A stretch of DNA of 64,000 nucleotides, from the NCBI RefSeq assembly GCF_900240285.1, contig NZ_OESS01000001.1, positions 620,001-684,000 of the forward strand, given 5' to 3'. How positions within the stretch are numbered: the stretch's first letter is position 1; the number at the start of each line of letters is the position of its first letter. The position numbers were made by a program, and so were the translations under genes. The notes below the pieces were generated by a model that worked only from the letters and a program-made list of their open reading frames with translations, was not told the DNA's origin and made no database searches. Source of the DNA: Halobacillus sp. Marseille-P3879 (GTDB taxonomy: Bacteria; Bacillota; Bacilli; Bacillales; Halobacillaceae). Of this stretch, positions 61,293 through 64,000 are shown piece after piece.

Positions 61293-62909
61293 TTGAAAGT
61301 GTCACAAGTGCTTGAAGTATCTTCTCTGCAAGGAAGCAAGGTAATTGCGGGTGAGGCAGGACTTGGAGAAGAAGTCCTGCATGTCAATATGATGGATGCT
61401 CCGGATATCGCTCAGTTCCTGAAGCCGAATGAAATGCTCGTTACGACGGCTTATCACGTCAGAGAGGATCCAGAATCTTTAGTGAAGCTCGTGGAAAATA
61501 TGAAACAGCAGAAGTGTGCAGCCCTTGGAATTAAAACACAGCGATTTTTAAAAGAAGTACCGTCTGAAGTTACTAACACCGGCAATGCCTTAGATTTTCC
61601 CATTATCGAAATCCCCATTGATAACTCTCTTGGTGATATTGTAAATGAGATATTAAGCCGTATATTAGATAAACGTACGAATGAATTAAGGTTTGCTCTT
61701 GAAACACACAAGCAATTTTCCGATCACGTAATGAGTGGGAAAGGGGTTGATAAGCTTATAAAAAGCCTGGCCAGTAAAATTCATCGTTCTGTTGTGCTTC
61801 TCGATCAATATGGCAAACCTATTACATATTCGAACGTCAATGACTTTAATAAATCCTCCGTCCAGGAGTTATACTTCAACGATTCGGCTGTTCATTTTCC
61901 CGACGAAGTATTTTTTACGTTCTCCACAACATATGACAGAGAAACCTACTCTGCCTTTTTAGTGAATTCCCATAAAAAAAGAGCCGGATTCCTGCTCATT
62001 CTGGGAGAAATACAGGCCAGTGATCATGTGACGATGCTGACGATTGAACAGGCGACAAATGTTATTTCTTTTGAACTGATGCGGGAAAATGAATTAAAGC
62101 AATATACGAAACGAGTTAAAAATGACTTTTTCTTTAATTTTATTGAGGGCATGTTTACTTCTGAAGAAGAAGTCGTCAACCGGGCGAAGGAGTTCTCCCT
62201 CAACCAGGATCAGAATTACCTCTGCGCCACGGGAAAAATCGAGGATTACATTTATACAAAAAGCTATACACAAAGCCAAAAAGAGATCGATGAAATCTAT
62301 GAATATATTGAAGATGAAATCGTCGGGCTGTCGCTGTCCACTCATTTATTTACGAAAGGTGATCTCTGTGTTCTGCTGTTTGAAGTTAACGATTCGATAG
62401 ACAACATCAGGAATTATGCTGAAACTTCATTGGAACTCGTACAAAAGAAGGTGGATCAGCGTTTCCACCGTTCCTTATCCTTTGGGGTAAGCAACATTTC
62501 CAGAGGCCTCTTAAATGTGAAAAATGGATTCAAGGAAGCGCAGAATGCCTATCAATCCGGACGGCTAGCGGCTAAGTCAAAGTTTATCCAAATCTATCAG
62601 GCGAAAGACGTAAACGAATTATTAAGAACACTGCCTAAGGAGGATTTGCTGGATTTTTATTACCATTCACTGGAGCCGCTGCTCCGCCCGGGAGAGGATA
62701 AGGATGAAGTTCTTCTGCAGACACTCTTTGTTTTTCTCGAAACCCACTGTCAAATCTCAGAGACAGCGAAGCGGCTGTTTGTCCACCGCAACACCGTGGT
62801 GTACAGAATAGAAAAATGTGAAGAGTTATTAGGAGAAAGTCTATCTGATTCAGAAACCACCATTCAACTGCGGCTGGCCTTACGAATTAAAAGGCTTCTT
62901 GAAGAATGA
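61293..62909 (+). CDS. pucR: Purine catabolism regulator PucR
   Basis: 538 residues in the PucR layout: N-terminal PucR domain (about 1-120), a middle CdaR/GGDEF-like domain (about 280-410) and a C-terminal helix-turn-helix HTH_30 (CQISETAKRLFVHRNTVVYRIEKCEELLG). In B. subtilis it activates puc genes, with allantoin-type metabolites as inducers. TTG 61293 is chosen because AAAGGAGTGAGG spans 61278-61289; the GTG at 61284 lies inside it. Confidence 0.9.
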   Translation: MKVSQVLEVSSLQGSKVIAGEAGLGEEVLHVNMMDAPDIAQFLKPNEMLVTTAYHVREDPESLVKLVENMKQQKCAALGIKTQRFLKEVPSEVTNTGNALDFPIIEIPIDNSLGDIVNEILSRILDKRTNELRFALETHKQFSDHVMSGKGVDKLIKSLASKIHRSVVLLDQYGKPITYSNVNDFNKSSVQELYFNDSAVHFPDEVFFTFSTTYDRETYSAFLVNSHKKRAGFLLILGEIQASDHVTMLTIEQATNVISFELMRENELKQYTKRVKNDFFFNFIEGMFTSEEEVVNRAKEFSLNQDQNYLCATGKIEDYIYTKSYTQSQKEIDEIYEYIEDEIVGLSLSTHLFTKGDLCVLLFEVNDSIDNIRNYAETSLELVQKKVDQRFHRSLSFGVSNISRGLLNVKNGFKEAQNAYQSGRLAAKSKFIQIYQAKDVNELLRTLPKEDLLDFYYHSLEPLLRPGEDKDEVLLQTLFVFLETHCQISETAKRLFVHRNTVVYRIEKCEELLGESLSDSETTIQLRLALRIKRLLEE

Positions 62910-63226
62910 TTTTGATGCATTCTGTTTAAAGACTGTAGCAATCCTTAGTGATGGTAAACAATAACCTTTTTCAGCATTTGAGTCGTGAATGACAGGCAGC
63001 AGTAAAAAACTGTTTGAAAGGAAAAAGGGACTTTGCTTATTTACATATGCCCAGCTTAAAATCTTATAACAAAAGCTCCAACACTTGCTATAAAATATTG
63101 AAAAGAGTCTGAAGAAATTGACTTATGATTCATTCGTCGAATTTAGTATTTATTCGTATGATGTAATTTATTTTACATATATTATGAATGGGGATTTTTG
63201 TAATTAGAGGAGCTGGAATATTTAAA
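62910..63226. other. Intergenic region between pucR and the germination gene
   Basis: AT-rich, no gene seen. It ought to hold a forespore (sigma-G type) promoter for the gerA operon, but no convincing -35/-10 pair was identified. Confidence 0.4.
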
Positions 63227-64000
63227 ATGTTTAGGTTTTTAAAAAAGATCCGATCATTAAAATCTTCCTCTACAAATGGGGCTCAAAATAATCAAGCAAA
63301 CGGTGAGTCGATAGACATAAAATTAAATAGTAATTTAAATAAATTACAACAAATATTTGAACATAGTGCTGATGTGAAATTTAGGGAGTTTGAAATTTAC
63401 AATCGTGCCCCAGTAAATGTTTTTGTCTGTTTCATTCAAGGGTTAGTTAGTGAAGAGTATATTAATTTTCATATCATTAAGCCATTAATGAGAGCTGATT
63501 TATTCGAGGATATAGAGAATACATCATCAGAGGATTTATTGAAAATCATAGGTAAAAGAGTGTTAAGTTCTTCAGATATTAAAGAAGTCCAAACAATGGA
63601 TAAAGTAAATGAAGGTATATTAGCTGGAAAGGCTATCATTTTTCTGGATGGTTTTCGTAAGGCCCTGCTTATAGGGGCACACGGGTTTGAGTCTAGAGGG
63701 ATAGAAGAACCTGAAACGGAAGCAAGTGTTAGAGGTTCACGTGAAGGGTTTAATGAAGTATTGAAAGTTAATATTTCTTTAATTCGCAGAAGAATCCAGA
63801 ATAAAAAACTAGTGTTTGAAGATATGCAGATAGGAAAACAGACAAAAACGAATATTTGGATAGGTTATATTAAAGGTATAGCAAACCCAGAGGTTATAGA
63901 TGAAGTGAGGAATCGTTTAAAACGAATTGATACAGATATGATTTTAGAATCGGGTTATATTGAGCAATTTATTGAGGATCACCCTTACTCTATATTCCCA
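63227..64000 (+). CDS. GerA-family spore germinant receptor subunit A (3' end outside window)
   Basis: An open frame of 258 codons runs off the window. The block EPETEASVRGSREGFNEVL is the signature of the GerAA/GerBA/GerKA family, followed by NISLIRRRIQNKKLVFED and IANPEVIDEVRNRLKRID. Only the cytosolic N-terminal domain is seen; the membrane domain should follow. Start ATG 63227; AGAGGAG is 13 bases upstream, slightly long. The gene is visibly more AT-rich than its neighbours. Confidence 0.88.
   Translation, partial: MFRFLKKIRSLKSSSTNGAQNNQANGESIDIKLNSNLNKLQQIFEHSADVKFREFEIYNRAPVNVFVCFIQGLVSEEYINFHIIKPLMRADLFEDIENTSSEDLLKIIGKRVLSSSDIKEVQTMDKVNEGILAGKAIIFLDGFRKALLIGAHGFESRGIEEPETEASVRGSREGFNEVLKVNISLIRRRIQNKKLVFEDMQIGKQTKTNIWIGYIKGIANPEVIDEVRNRLKRIDTDMILESGYIEQFIEDHPYSIFP

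Overview
The window looks like chromosome from a spore-forming, flagellated member of the Bacillaceae, most likely a moderately halophilic genus such as Halobacillus. This is inference: gene order from sua5 to fabZ follows the Bacillus subtilis ywl-glyA-upp-mnaA-atp-ywmB-murAA-spoIID-spoIIQ-spoIIID-mbl-flhO-flhP-fabZ block, sporulation genes are present, many proteins are Glu/Asp rich, and there are two poly-gamma-glutamate loci. Ribosome binding sites are strong (AGGAGG-like) and GTG or TTG starts are common.

Layout. 1-8.6 kb: threonylcarbamoyl-AMP synthase tail, MntP, arginine phosphatase YwlE with an unusual insert, RpiB, YwlG, GlyA, Upp, MnaA and a Vpr-like subtilase. 8.8-16.6 kb: complete F1Fo ATP synthase operon (atpZ-like, I, B, E, F, H, A, G, D, C), interrupted between atpE and atpF by a tandem array of about 123-bp hairpin-forming repeats. 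17-25.5 kb: YwzB, YwmB, MurAA, sporulation genes (spoIID, spoIIQ, spoIIID), Mbl, two hook-basal-body proteins and EpuA. 25.7-31.3 kb: a monooxygenase/methyltransferase pair, FabZ, small membrane, motility and lipoprotein genes, and a REP-associated tyrosine transposase. 31.5-35.9 kb: a two-gene RND efflux system.

36.2-46 kb: two poly-gamma-glutamate operons around an SDR gene. The first is complete (pgsB, pgsC, pgsA, ggt/capD, pgsE). In the second (pgsB, pgsC, ggt) the pgsA position holds only a 54-residue single-pass membrane protein. 46-52 kb: PAS-STAS protein, MarR regulator, the paiA-paiB pair, lipoproteins, a modular Ltp-repeat protein, and a graveyard of decayed genes including an IS3-family fragment. 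52.3-62.9 kb: an allantoin utilisation cluster (PucI permease, YfcC carrier, amidase, PucH, PucG, PucF, PucR). The window ends inside a GerA-type germinant receptor gene.

The most unusual signal is a family of short palindromes, GTGTACC-N-GGTACAC and variants, found in six intergenic clusters from 4.3 to 46.1 kb. Repeats within a cluster are phased at about 28-29 bp. Neighbours are often complementary at the central base, and two clusters flank the REP-associated transposase, so this looks like a REP/RAYT-type system with its own repeat architecture.
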